The translations under genes were made by a program, and so were the position numbers. Positions 1 to 9,324 of a stretch of 64,000 bases of DNA are shown piece after piece; within the stretch, counting starts at the first letter, position 1; each line of letters opens with the position of its first letter. Origin of the DNA: Rhodobacteraceae bacterium 63075. GTDB lineage: Bacteria; Pseudomonadota; Alphaproteobacteria; Rhodobacterales; Rhodobacteraceae. The DNA is taken from assembly GCA_003417655.1 (NCBI GenBank), contig QVMW01000007.1, positions 89,438-153,437 on the forward strand. Direction: 5' to 3'. The notes under the pieces were generated by a model. The model was not told the origin of the DNA. It searched no databases and saw nothing but the letters and a program-made list of their open reading frames with translations.

Positions 1-900
1 ACAGCTCTTGCGCCTTTGGGCAACGGTCGGCGAAGGCGCAGCCCTTCGGCGGCCTGATGGGTGACGGCGGATCGCCAGAGAGCTTCATCGGGCGCACATA
101 GCCTTCCGACTTGCGCCGCTTGAGCGAGGGCGCAGCGGCGAGCAGCGCCTGCGAGTAGGGGTGCTGCGGCGCGTCGAAGATCGCGTCGCGCGGGCCGTGC
201 TCGACGATCTTGCCGAGATACATCACCGCCACATCATCGCAGACATGGCGCACGACGCCGAGATCGTGGCTGATGAAGAGATAGCTCAGCCCCAGCTCTT
301 CCTTGAGCCTTGCCAGCAGGTTCAGGATCTGGGCCTGGATCGCAACGTCGAGCGCCGAGACGGGCTCGTCGCAGACAAGCAGCTTGGGATTGGTCGACAG
401 CGCCCGGGCGATGGAGATGCGCTGGCGCTGACCGCCGGAGAACTGGTGCGGAAATAGGCCGAGCTGGTCGGCGCGCAGGCCGACGAGGCCGAAGAGCTCG
501 CGCACGCGGGCGTCGCGCTCGGCGGGCGTGCCGATTTCCATCAGGTCCATGGGTTCGCGCACGATATCGGCCACGCGGGCGCGCGGGTTGAGCGAGGAGT
601 AGGGGTCCTGGAAGATGAGCTGGATATCGCGCCGGCGCGCGCGCATCGCCTCGTCATCGAGTGCGAGCAGGTCTTCGCCCTCGAACAGAACCTTGCCGCC
701 CGCCGCCTCCGTGAGCCGGATCGCGGCCATGGCCGTGGTCGTCTTGCCGGAGCCGCTCTCGCCGACGATGCCAAGGGCGCGGCCCTTCTCCAGGGTGAAG
801 GAGACGGCGCGCACGGCTTCCAGATGCACCGGCGGGCCGAAGAGGCTCTGCTTGGCGAGGCGGAACCGGACCGTGAGGTCCTCGGCCCTGAGCAGCGCGG

Positions 901-904
<4 letters not shown>
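1..904 (-). CDS. Peptide-type ABC transporter ATPase, second subunit (partial, C-terminus off window)
   Basis: ATPase of the DppF/OppF type, energising import through the two permeases encoded upstream. The first 301 residues are present: Walker A (GESGSGKTT), the signature FSGGQRQRISIARAL and Walker B CDEPVSALDV. The cysteine-containing oligopeptide C-terminal region (CAFADRC) lies at the window edge, so only the last few residues are missing. The ATG at 904 overlaps the stop of the preceding ATPase as ATGA, implying translational coupling. It is the last gene seen in the five-gene operon. The substrate cannot be read from an ATPase. Confidence 0.93.
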
Positions 905-1874
<970 letters not shown>

Positions 1875-1875
<1 letters not shown>

Positions 1876-2744
1876 CAGCGCTCCCTCAGCTTCGGGTTGA
1901 AGGCATCGTTGAGGCCGTCGCCGATGAGGCTGACCGCGAAGACGGTGAAGAAGATCGCAAGGCCCGGGAAGGTGACCGGCCACCACGCATCAAGGATGTA
2001 TTCGCGGTTGGCCCCGATCATCAGCCCCCAGCTCATGACATTGGGATCGCCGAGCCCGAGAAAGCTCAGCCCCGCTTCGAAGAGGATCGCGACGCCGATC
2101 GTGAGCGTCGCCGAGACGATGAGCGGCGGCATGGCATTGGGCAGGATCACCGTCCAGATGATGCGCTTGTTGCGCGCCCCGATGGCGCGGGCGGCGGTGA
2201 CGTATTCGAGCTCCTTGATCTTGAAGAACTCAGCCCGCGTGAGACGCGCCGTCTGGGGCCAGCTGACCACGCCGATGGCGATCGCGATGGTCCAGAGCGA
2301 GGGTGAGAAGAGCGTGACCAGCACCATGGCGAAGAGCAGGGCGGGCAGGACCTGGAAGAACTCGGTGATGCGCATCAGCAGGTTGTCGACCCAGCCGCCG
2401 TAAAAGCCGGCGAGCGCGCCGAGCGTGATCCCGATCACCATGGTGATCGCCGCCGCGACAGCGCCCACGGCCAGGGTCGGGCCGCCGCCCGTGAGCAGGC
2501 CGGCGATGATGTCGCGGCCGAGATAGTCGGTGCCGAGCGGATACTCGGCCGTCGCGCCGGGCGGCTCATGCGGCGCCCAGACCACGTCGAAGGCATCGCC
2601 GGCATAGAAGAACTGGCCGTAGAGCGTGAGCAGGACGATGATGCCGAGGATCAACACGCCGGCCAGCGCGGGGACATTCCTGCGGAACATGCGCCAGGCT
2701 TCGCGGGCCGGGCTTTCGGCCTTGTAATCGGTCATGTCGCTCAT
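1875..2744 (-). CDS. Peptide-type ABC transporter permease, DppC-like
   Basis: A 289-residue inner-membrane permease of the DppC/OppC family. A cytoplasmic N-terminus precedes the first membrane span (about 28-48), followed by further spans. An EAA-type coupling loop (TAARAIGARNKRIIW) contacts the ATPases. The N-terminal region with PLGTDYLGRD is the classic DppC signature. It overlaps the preceding permease by 4 bp and the following ATPase by 1 bp, as expected for one polycistronic transporter. Confidence 0.94.
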
Positions 2745-3718
2745 GAGCGGCCTCTCAGCCGGGGGTCGGCCCAGCGGTAGGATATGTCGGTCAGAAGATT
2801 GGCGACCACCACCATGGCGGAGGCGAAGAAAAGCACGCCCATGATGGTCGGGTAGTCACGGCGCAGGATGCTCTCGAAAGCGAGCCGGCCCATGCCGGGC
2901 CAGTTGAACACCGTCTCCACCAGCAGAGCGCCGGAGATGAGGTTGCCGAATTGCAGGCCCGCCACCGTGAGGATCGGCAGGGCGGCATTGCGCAGTGCAT
3001 GCCGGAAGAGCACGGAGCGCTCCGAGGCCCCCTTGGCGCGGGCGGTGCGGATATAATCGGAGCCCAGCACTTCGAGCATGGAGGCGCGGCTGAGGCGGGC
3101 ATATTGCGCCAGGTAGATGATGGCCAGCGTGAAGGCGGGCAGCACGAGGTGATGCGCCACATCGACCGCCTGCGTGAAAAACGGAGCATCGCGCAGCTTG
3201 ACCGATTGCATGCCTTCCACGGGAAAGATCGGCAGCGCCGAGGCGAAGAGGATGATCAGCATGATCCCCGTCCAGAACACCGGCACGGCATAGCCGATCG
3301 TGGCGAAGACGGTCACGAACCCCGACATCAGGCCATTGGGCTTGCGCGCGGCGATCACGCCGAGGAAGACGCCGATCAGGATCGACAGGAGTTGCGCGGA
3401 AATCACCAGCAGGATGGTCGGGCCGATGCGCTGGGCGATCAGCTTGGAGACAGGCTGGTTGAAGAAGAAGCTTTCGCCGAGATTGCCCTGAGCAACGCCC
3501 GAGACGTAGATCCAGAGTTGCACCAGAACCGGCTTGTTGAGGCCGTATTCCTCACGGATGCTCTCGAGCATCTCCTCTGTCGCGCCGCCCATTTCACCGG
3601 CGATCACGACAGCCGGATCACCGGGTGCGAGGCGGATCAGAAGGAAGTTGAGCACGACGACGCCCAGCATCAGCAGGAGGCCATAGCCGAGGCGCCGCAG
3701 GATGAAGGATGTGCTCAT
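2741..3718 (-). CDS. Peptide-type ABC transporter permease, DppB-like
   Basis: A 325-residue permease of the DppB/OppB family. Visible family features are the N-terminal span ending in RLAPGDPA, a periplasmic loop containing YGLNKPV and a coupling loop with DYIRTARAKGASERSV. It follows the binding-protein gene after a 59-bp gap containing a 10-bp hairpin, and overlaps DppC by 4 bp. It should form the translocation pore with DppC. Confidence 0.94.
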   Translation of the reverse strand: MSTSFILRRLGYGLLLMLGVVVLNFLLIRLAPGDPAVVIAGEMGGATEEMLESIREEYGLNKPVLVQLWIYVSGVAQGNLGESFFFNQPVSKLIAQRIGPTILLVISAQLLSILIGVFLGVIAARKPNGLMSGFVTVFATIGYAVPVFWTGIMLIILFASALPIFPVEGMQSVKLRDAPFFTQAVDVAHHLVLPAFTLAIIYLAQYARLSRASMLEVLGSDYIRTARAKGASERSVLFRHALRNAALPILTVAGLQFGNLISGALLVETVFNWPGMGRLAFESILRRDYPTIMGVLFFASAMVVVANLLTDISYRWADPRLRGRS

Positions 3719-3741
3719 GCGTGTTCTGCCCGTTTGGTTTT

Positions 3742-3766
3742 GGGGCCGCGCGGTGTGCGCGGCCCC
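3742..3766 (-). promoter_or_regulatory. Intra-operon hairpin between binding-protein and permease genes
   Basis: A perfect 10-bp inverted repeat (GGGGCCGCGC / GCGCGGCCCC, 5-nt loop) sits between the binding-protein stop and the DppB start. There is no U-run after it on the transcribed strand, so it is not a standard terminator. Similar hairpins in other ABC operons stabilise the upstream binding-protein mRNA so that it is made in excess; that role here is inference. Confidence 0.6.
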
Positions 3767-3777
3767 GGCTTTTCAGA

Positions 3778-5334
3778 TCACTCGGACCATTCGACCCTGT
3801 CCATCGGGTGCATGGTCCCCCAGATACCCTTGGGCGGGTTCACCAGCTTCTTGTCGTAGGCCGTGTGATAGGGCAGCGCGTTGATCGTGTAGAGCGGCAG
3901 GTCCTGCGCGATGATTTGCTGGAACTCGGCATAAAGCGCCTTGCGCTTGTCCATGTCGGTTTCGACAGCGGCCTGTGCCAGAAGCTCGTCCACGCGCGCG
4001 TTGCTGTATTGCTGCGTGTTCGACCAGATGACACCTTTGCGGATATTGTCGCTCAGGTAGGTGCGGTGCACGCCGATCACCGGATCGCCCCAGTTGAAGA
4101 CGATATCCATCGTCAGCTCGAAATCATGCCCGCCGACGCGGCCCGCCCATGTGGGAAAGTCGGGCGCGGCGCGCACCGTCAGGGCGATGCCGATCTTCTT
4201 GAGTTGCGACTTGAGGTATTCGGCCACGGATTGCTGCTGCTCCTTGGGGCCGGGGATGAAATCGATGGTCAGTTCCATCCCGTCGCCATAGCCGGCCTCC
4301 TCCATCAGGGCATTGGCCTTGTCGAGATCCGTGTCATAGGTCTCGTCCGGCATGGTGAAGAAGGGCGAGCTCTCGATGATCGGGCCGCGCTGCGGCTGGC
4401 TGACACCGCGGTGCAGCGCATTGGTGATGAACTCGCGGTCCAGGGCGTAGGCGATCGCCCGGCGCACGCGGACATCGGAGAGCTTTTCATTGGCGGTGTT
4501 GAAGGCCAGCCAGTTGAGCGGGCCCACGGCGGCATAGCCCTCATTGGTGATCTCGAGGTGATCGGCCCCTTCGAGCCGCCGGATTTCCTGACTGCCGGCC
4601 ATGAAGGGATACATGTCGGCCTCGCCGTTCTCCATCGCGATGAGCAGGGCCGACGGGTCCTTGATGATCCGCACGATGATCTCGTCGAGCTTGGGGCGTC
4701 CGTCGATGAAGAAATCGGGGTTCTTCTTGAGCACGATGGCTTCACCGGCGGTGAATTCCTCGAGCATGAAGGGCCCGGAGCCGACCGGATCGGAGTTGGC
4801 CGGATGCGATTTGGGGTCCTGCCCGTCACCGAAGACATGCTTGGGCAGCACCGGTGCGAGCGCTGGCGAAAGCGCCAGCAGAAGCGCGGGATGCGGCTGG
4901 CTGAGCTTGATGACGGCGGTGTGCGCATCGGGAGTCTCGATGCTTTCTACAGGCGCGAACATCGACTTGAAGGGGTGGTTCTCCTTGGTCGTCATGATCG
5001 AGAAGGCCACGTCCTCGGAGGTGACGGGCTCGCCGTCATGGAAAGTCGCGTCCTGCACGAGGTTGAGCGTGACAGACATGCCGTCATCGCTCACCTGCCA
5101 GCTTTCGGCAAGGTAAGGCTGAGGCTCCCAGTTCTCGTCATAGCGCAGCGGCGAGGCGAAGATCTGTGTCGAGGGCACGGCTGTGGCAATCCCCGATTGC
5201 ACCGCGCCGTTGAGGTGGCGCGGCACCTGCGACGATGCGATGACGAGGGTGCCGCCCTCGGCATGGACCGGAGCCGAAGTGAGCGCTGTCGCGGACAGCA
5301 CGGCCGCGCCCAGAAGGCGTGTCATATGTCTCAT
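3778..5334 (-). CDS. ABC transporter substrate-binding protein, family 5 (peptide/opine/amide type)
   Basis: A 518-residue periplasmic binding protein of the SBP_bac_5 type. The Sec signal peptide (about residues 1-26, ending PVHA) is clear. The mature protein has family-5 motifs such as HDGEPVTSEDV and RRAIAYALDRE. I chose the ATG at 5334 because AGGGAGA lies 6-7 bases upstream; the in-frame ATG at 5325 would be too far from it. It is the first gene of the importer operon. A 42-bp inverted-repeat operator (5386-5427) lies just upstream. The substrate is unknown; the linked amidohydrolase suggests an amide or peptide-like compound. Confidence 0.93.
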   Translation of the reverse strand: MRHMTRLLGAAVLSATALTSAPVHAEGGTLVIASSQVPRHLNGAVQSGIATAVPSTQIFASPLRYDENWEPQPYLAESWQVSDDGMSVTLNLVQDATFHDGEPVTSEDVAFSIMTTKENHPFKSMFAPVESIETPDAHTAVIKLSQPHPALLLALSPALAPVLPKHVFGDGQDPKSHPANSDPVGSGPFMLEEFTAGEAIVLKKNPDFFIDGRPKLDEIIVRIIKDPSALLIAMENGEADMYPFMAGSQEIRRLEGADHLEITNEGYAAVGPLNWLAFNTANEKLSDVRVRRAIAYALDREFITNALHRGVSQPQRGPIIESSPFFTMPDETYDTDLDKANALMEEAGYGDGMELTIDFIPGPKEQQQSVAEYLKSQLKKIGIALTVRAAPDFPTWAGRVGGHDFELTMDIVFNWGDPVIGVHRTYLSDNIRKGVIWSNTQQYSNARVDELLAQAAVETDMDKRKALYAEFQQIIAQDLPLYTINALPYHTAYDKKLVNPPKGIWGTMHPMDRVEWSE

Positions 5335-5385
5335 GTGAGTCTCCCTGGTTTTGTTTTGAAACGAGGCTATCGCGCCCCGATCCTT

Positions 5386-5427
5386 CGGAAAAAGTTGCTT
5401 TTCCCAAGGATAAGCCACATTTTTCCG
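5386..5427. promoter_or_regulatory. Putative LysR operator upstream of the ABC importer operon
   Basis: CGGAAAAA at 5386-5393 and its inverse TTTTTCCG at 5420-5427, separated by 26 bp. One extra pair on the outside extends each arm to 9 bp. The element sits directly after the LysR stop codon (5429-5431) and ends 51 bp before the binding-protein ATG. Arms, spacing and total length match the element at 6367-6408 in the LysR/amidohydrolase promoter region, so both are probably bound by the LysR protein encoded between them. Confidence 0.7.
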
Positions 5428-5428
5428 A

Positions 5429-6355
5429 TCATTCAGCGCGCAGCACGAGCGAATCGAAGGCGCCTTCCCCGGCAAGGCTCGTGCAGATGTCGACCATGGC
5501 CGTGACGATGGTCGTGTGCCGGCCGCTGCTGGTGTAGGCCAATCCGAAGTTCGGCGAGTCGATCGGGCCGGCGAGCGGGCGGCAGACATAGCCGCTGTCT
5601 TCCTTGCGGTCGTTCGGGCCGCAGATATTGAGCAGCGAATAGCCGTAATTCGCCGCCACAAGCCCGCGCAGGACCGAGCTGGAGCGCGTTGTGTGGACGA
5701 CATTCGGCGTCAGGCCCCGGTCGGTGAACAGCTTGGTGAAATAGGACTCCGTCGAGGACAGATCGAGCAGGATCATCGGCAGCGGAGCGAGTTCCTCCAG
5801 GGTGACGATGTCTTTCGCCGCGAGCGGCGAGCTCTCGGCGATGAGCGCCCAGGGCGGCGCGGTGAAGAGCGGCTGAAACGGCATCGTCTCGGGTGTCGTG
5901 CGTCTGTAGGTGAGGGCCACATCGACTTCGCCGGTGTTCAGAAAGCCGACGAGCCCTTCCATGTCGCCCTCCTTGAGCTCGACCCTGACCTTCGGGTGCT
6001 GCGCGCGCACGCGGCCAAGAATAAGCGGCAACATGTAGGGCGCGGTCGGGGCATAGCAGCCCAGGCGCAGGCTGCCCACGGCATTGCCCTGCGATGACAT
6101 GAGATCGGATTCGAGAATGCGCGCGCCGGCGAGGAACTGGGCGATCTTTTCGCCCGCGACGAGGCCTGCCTCGGTCGGACGAATGCCCTTCGCGGGCATC
6201 CGGTGAAAGAGCGATACGCCCATGAGCGCTTCGATTGCATCGATGGCCGCGGCGATGGAGCTTTGCGAGATGTTCATCTCCTTGGCGGCTTGCGCGATCG
6301 AGCCGGTGCGCAGGGCGGCATCGACATATCCGAGCTGCTTGAGGGTGAACTGCAT
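5429..6355 (-). CDS. LysR-family transcriptional regulator
   Basis: A 308-residue LysR-type regulator. The N-terminal winged helix-turn-helix is clear (TGSIAQAAKEMNISQSSIAAAI, about residues 17-38), followed by a LysR substrate-binding domain from about residue 90. It is transcribed towards the importer operon, with 94 bp between its stop and the binding-protein start, and divergently from the amidohydrolase. Matching operators flank the gene on both sides, so it probably controls the importer, the amidohydrolase and itself. The inducer is unknown. Confidence 0.93.
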   Translation of the reverse strand: MQFTLKQLGYVDAALRTGSIAQAAKEMNISQSSIAAAIDAIEALMGVSLFHRMPAKGIRPTEAGLVAGEKIAQFLAGARILESDLMSSQGNAVGSLRLGCYAPTAPYMLPLILGRVRAQHPKVRVELKEGDMEGLVGFLNTGEVDVALTYRRTTPETMPFQPLFTAPPWALIAESSPLAAKDIVTLEELAPLPMILLDLSSTESYFTKLFTDRGLTPNVVHTTRSSSVLRGLVAANYGYSLLNICGPNDRKEDSGYVCRPLAGPIDSPNFGLAYTSSGRHTTIVTAMVDICTSLAGEGAFDSLVLRAE

Positions 6356-6366
6356 GGGCCAATCCT

Positions 6367-6408
6367 CGGAAAAATAGAGTTAATGGCGATGATAAATCTA
6401 TTTTTCCG
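6367..6408. promoter_or_regulatory. Putative LysR operator in the divergent LysR/amidohydrolase promoter
   Basis: A perfect 12-bp inverted repeat, CGGAAAAATAGA (6367-6378) and TCTATTTTTCCG (6397-6408), separated by 18 bp. The inner 8-bp arm core, the 26-bp core spacing and the 42-bp overall length equal those of the element at 5386-5427. It lies 11 bp from the LysR start and 44 bp before the amidohydrolase start, a position suited to autoregulation plus control of the divergent gene. Confidence 0.72.
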
Positions 6409-6452
6409 CTTTTCAACACTGGGCTACCCCTGAAAGCCCAAGGGAGGAAAAC

Positions 6453-8075
6453 ATGGCCGAGATCACCGTCTACAAAGCCCGCGAGATCATCACAATGGAC
6501 CCCAACCGCCCACGCGCGACGCATGTGGCGGTGCAGGACGGGTTCATCCTCGCGGTTGGCGGGGCCGACTGCGCCGACCAGTGGGGCGACGTGGTACATG
6601 ACGACACGCTGGCCGATGCGGTGCTGATGCCGGGTTTCGTCGAGGGACATGCGCACATGATTGGCGGCGCGATCTGGGATTATGCCTATGCGGGTTACCA
6701 TGACCGCGTGGACCCGGACGGCAAGCTCTGGAAGGGCATGACGGATATCGAGGAGGTGGTCGCCAGCCTGCGCGAATACGAGGCCGGGCTGGAGGCTGGC
6801 AAGCCACTTGTCGGCTGGGGGTTCGACCCGATCTTCCTGACCTCGGACCGCCTGAGTCGCCATCATCTCGACAGGATCAGCACCGAGCGGCCCATCGCCA
6901 TCATGTACTCGAACTTTCACCTGATGTGCGTGAACACGACCGCGCTGGAACTGGCCGGTTACGGGCCGGAGACGAACGTGGAGGGCGTGATCCGCGGCGC
7001 GGATGGCGCGCTGACCGGGGAGCTTCAGGAATTGGCCGCGATGTTTCCCATCATGCGCCGCCTCGGGATCGACTTCCGCGGGCTGAGCCAGACCGAACCG
7101 GCCATCCGAACCTATGGCAGGGTCTGCCAGCGTGCGGGAGTGACCACAACGACCGATCTCTTCGCCACCATAGAGGATGACGATCTCGGCAAACTGGTGC
7201 AGGTGACAGGCGAAGAGAGCTTCCCGATCCGCCTGGTGCCGACGCTGGGCGCGGTCGGCGCGAGCCCGGGCGAGATCGCCGAGAAGGCGCTGCGCCTCAA
7301 GGACCACAGCCATGACAAGCTGCGCCTCGGGGCGGTGAAGCTGATGACCGACGGCTCGATCCAGGGCTGGACCGCGCGGGTGAAATGGCCCGGCTACGTG
7401 GGCGGTCAGCCGAACGGAATCTGGAACACGCCGCCCGAGACGATCCATGCGCTTTGCGAGGAGATGCAGAAACGCGGCGTGCAGATGCATATCCACACCA
7501 ATGGCGACGAGGCCTCGGAAGTGTCGATCGCGGCGATCGAGGCTGCGAGCCGCAAGCATCCCTGGCCCGACAGCCGCCATGTGCTCCAACATTGCCAGAT
7601 GATGGGGCATGACCAGTTCCGCCGCTGCGCCGCCATGGGCATCTGCACCAACATCTTCTCCAACCACATCTGGTATTTCGGCGACCAGCACGCGGCGCTC
7701 ACCATCGGCGAGGACCGCGCACTGCGGATGGATGCGGCCCGCGCGGCGCTGGACGAGGGCGTGCGCGTCGCGATCCACTCCGATGCGCCGGTGACGCCGA
7801 TGGGGCCGCTCTTCACCGCCTGGTGCGCCGTCGAGCGGCAGACGATGACGGGGCGCGTTCTGGGCGAGAATCAGCGCATCACCGTTGACGAGGCGCTACA
7901 CGCGATCACGCTGGGGGCGGCCTATACGCTCAAGATGGACCGGGAGATCGGCTCCATCGAGGCGGGCAAGCGCGCCGATTTCGCCGTTCTGGCGGAAGAC
8001 CCGACCAGGGCCGCGGCGCTCAGGGATGTCGAGGTGCTCGGCACCGTGCTCGGCGGGAGGGTCGGCCTTTTATGA
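6453..8075 (+). CDS. Metal-dependent amidohydrolase, family 3 (YtcJ/NfdA-like)
   Basis: A 540-residue cytoplasmic amidohydrolase of the YtcJ/N-substituted formamide deformylase type (usual length about 530-570). The HxH metal motif is at H66/H68 (FVEGHAHM). Further ligand motifs are AVKLMTDGS, MHIHTNGD, VLQHCQ and AIHSDAPVTP. AGGGAGGA lies about 6 bases before the ATG. It overlaps the CobW-type GTPase by 4 bp. Its promoter region is shared with LysR and carries the matching operator. It probably hydrolyses an amide brought in by the ABC importer; the exact substrate cannot be read. Confidence 0.9.
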   Translation: MAEITVYKAREIITMDPNRPRATHVAVQDGFILAVGGADCADQWGDVVHDDTLADAVLMPGFVEGHAHMIGGAIWDYAYAGYHDRVDPDGKLWKGMTDIEEVVASLREYEAGLEAGKPLVGWGFDPIFLTSDRLSRHHLDRISTERPIAIMYSNFHLMCVNTTALELAGYGPETNVEGVIRGADGALTGELQELAAMFPIMRRLGIDFRGLSQTEPAIRTYGRVCQRAGVTTTTDLFATIEDDDLGKLVQVTGEESFPIRLVPTLGAVGASPGEIAEKALRLKDHSHDKLRLGAVKLMTDGSIQGWTARVKWPGYVGGQPNGIWNTPPETIHALCEEMQKRGVQMHIHTNGDEASEVSIAAIEAASRKHPWPDSRHVLQHCQMMGHDQFRRCAAMGICTNIFSNHIWYFGDQHAALTIGEDRALRMDAARAALDEGVRVAIHSDAPVTPMGPLFTAWCAVERQTMTGRVLGENQRITVDEALHAITLGAAYTLKMDREIGSIEAGKRADFAVLAEDPTRAAALRDVEVLGTVLGGRVGLL

Positions 8076-8932
8076 CCCGCCTGCCCCTGACGGTGATCGC
8101 GGGATATCTGGGCGCGGGCAAGACCACGCTCATCAACCGCCTTCTGGCCGAGGATCATGGGCTCAGGCTGATGGTCCTGGTCAATGATTTCGGCGCGATC
8201 AACATCGATGCCGAGCTTCTGGAGAGCGCCGACGAGGACAAGCTGACGCTTTCGAACGGCTGCGTCTGCTGCACCATCGGGGGCGATCTTTTCATGGCCG
8301 TGGGCGATGCGCTCGACCGTGAGCCGCGCCCTGATCACCTGATCATCGAGGCCAGCGGCGTGGCCCAGCCGGCCAAGATCGCCGCGGTGGCGCTGGCCGA
8401 GAAGGAGCTGGCATATGCCGGCGTCGTCACGCTCGTCGACGCGCTGAACTACGGCGCGCTTTCAGAGGACAGGCTGGTTCAGGAGCAGGTCAAGGCGCAA
8501 GTATCCGAGGCCGATCTCGTGCTGGTCACGAAGGGCGCGGCGGGCGCGCTGCAAATGCCGCTCGCCGCGCTTTCGGGCGCGCCGGTCATGACGCTCGAAG
8601 AGGATATGCCGCTTGCGCCGCTGCTTCTCGAGGGAGGAGAAAAGCAGACCCCGCAGCCGCGCGGCGCGGGGCATCCGGCCTATGCGAGCTGGTCCGCCGA
8701 GGACGCGCGCAGCTACACGCGCGACGCGCTCGCGGCAAAACTCGCCGCGCGCCCCGAGGGCGTCTACCGCGTCAAGGGCCGCGTGAGAGGCGAGGGCGGC
8801 GGATTGGAGCTGCACGTGGTGGGCAGCCAGTCAAGCGTAACGCCATGCGCCGCGCCCGAGACGGGGCGCATCGTGGCCATCGGGCCGAAGGCGGCTGTCA
8901 GCGCCGAGGCGATGGAAGCCTGGTGGTCGTGA
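8072..8932 (+). CDS. CobW/COG0523-family metallochaperone GTPase
   Basis: A 286-residue G3E GTPase. Walker A is GYLGAGKTT (residues 11-19) and the CxCC metal motif of COG0523 is C64-V-C66-C67. A C-terminal CobW domain is present (GVYRVKGRVRG). The G4 position reads VTKGAAG rather than the usual NKxD. It overlaps the amidohydrolase by ATGA. Members of this family deliver zinc, iron or cobalt to client enzymes, so its likely client is the amidohydrolase itself (inference). Confidence 0.9.
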   Translation: MTRLPLTVIAGYLGAGKTTLINRLLAEDHGLRLMVLVNDFGAINIDAELLESADEDKLTLSNGCVCCTIGGDLFMAVGDALDREPRPDHLIIEASGVAQPAKIAAVALAEKELAYAGVVTLVDALNYGALSEDRLVQEQVKAQVSEADLVLVTKGAAGALQMPLAALSGAPVMTLEEDMPLAPLLLEGGEKQTPQPRGAGHPAYASWSAEDARSYTRDALAAKLAARPEGVYRVKGRVRGEGGGLELHVVGSQSSVTPCAAPETGRIVAIGPKAAVSAEAMEAWWS

Positions 8933-8966
8933 CGTGGCATGGGGATTGGGGCTGAATGCAGGACGC

Positions 8967-9041
<75 letters not shown>

Positions 9042-9130
9042 CTCGCGAGCGTGGCGGGTGATTAGACGCAAATCCGCCACCATGCAAGGCCAATCTGGAC
9101 GGGTGCGGCAGCACCATATATGAACAGCGC

Positions 9131-9319
9131 ATGGAGCGTAAAAAGCAAGATCGCAAGGCCAAGGCCGGCAGTCCGCGCGAAGAGCGGTTGAAAGCCGCTC
9201 TCAAGGCCAATATGGCCCGCAGGAAGGCGCAGGCCCGCGCGCGTGCGGCGGGCGAGGTGACGGGCGACTCCGGCGGCGAGACGGGCGGCTCCGGGAGCAG
9301 TGACAAGGACGAAGGGTAG
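9131..9319 (+). CDS. Small charged conserved hypothetical protein upstream of murA
   Basis: A 62-residue protein with a lysine/arginine-rich first half ([24 protein letters not shown]) and a glycine/serine/aspartate-rich tail. No signal peptide or membrane segment is seen. It ends 5 bp before murA, so it is probably co-transcribed. Small basic proteins in this place are common in Roseobacter genomes. The function is unknown. Confidence 0.7.
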   Translation: MERKKQDRKAKAGSPREERLKAALKANMARRKAQARARAAGEVTGDSGGETGGSGSSDKDEG

Positions 9320-9324
9320 AGCGG

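Noticed and set aside
3709..5505. Long open frame on the plus strand, antisense to the binding-protein gene
   Set aside because: It mirrors the GC codon bias of the minus-strand gene. The translation is rich in G, R, H, V and D with no domain, and the opposite strand has a signal peptide and clear family motifs.
5433..7778. Very long minus-strand frame across lysR and the amidohydrolase
   Set aside because: It runs antisense through the amidohydrolase and out of frame through lysR. Both real genes have motif support and ribosome-binding sites.
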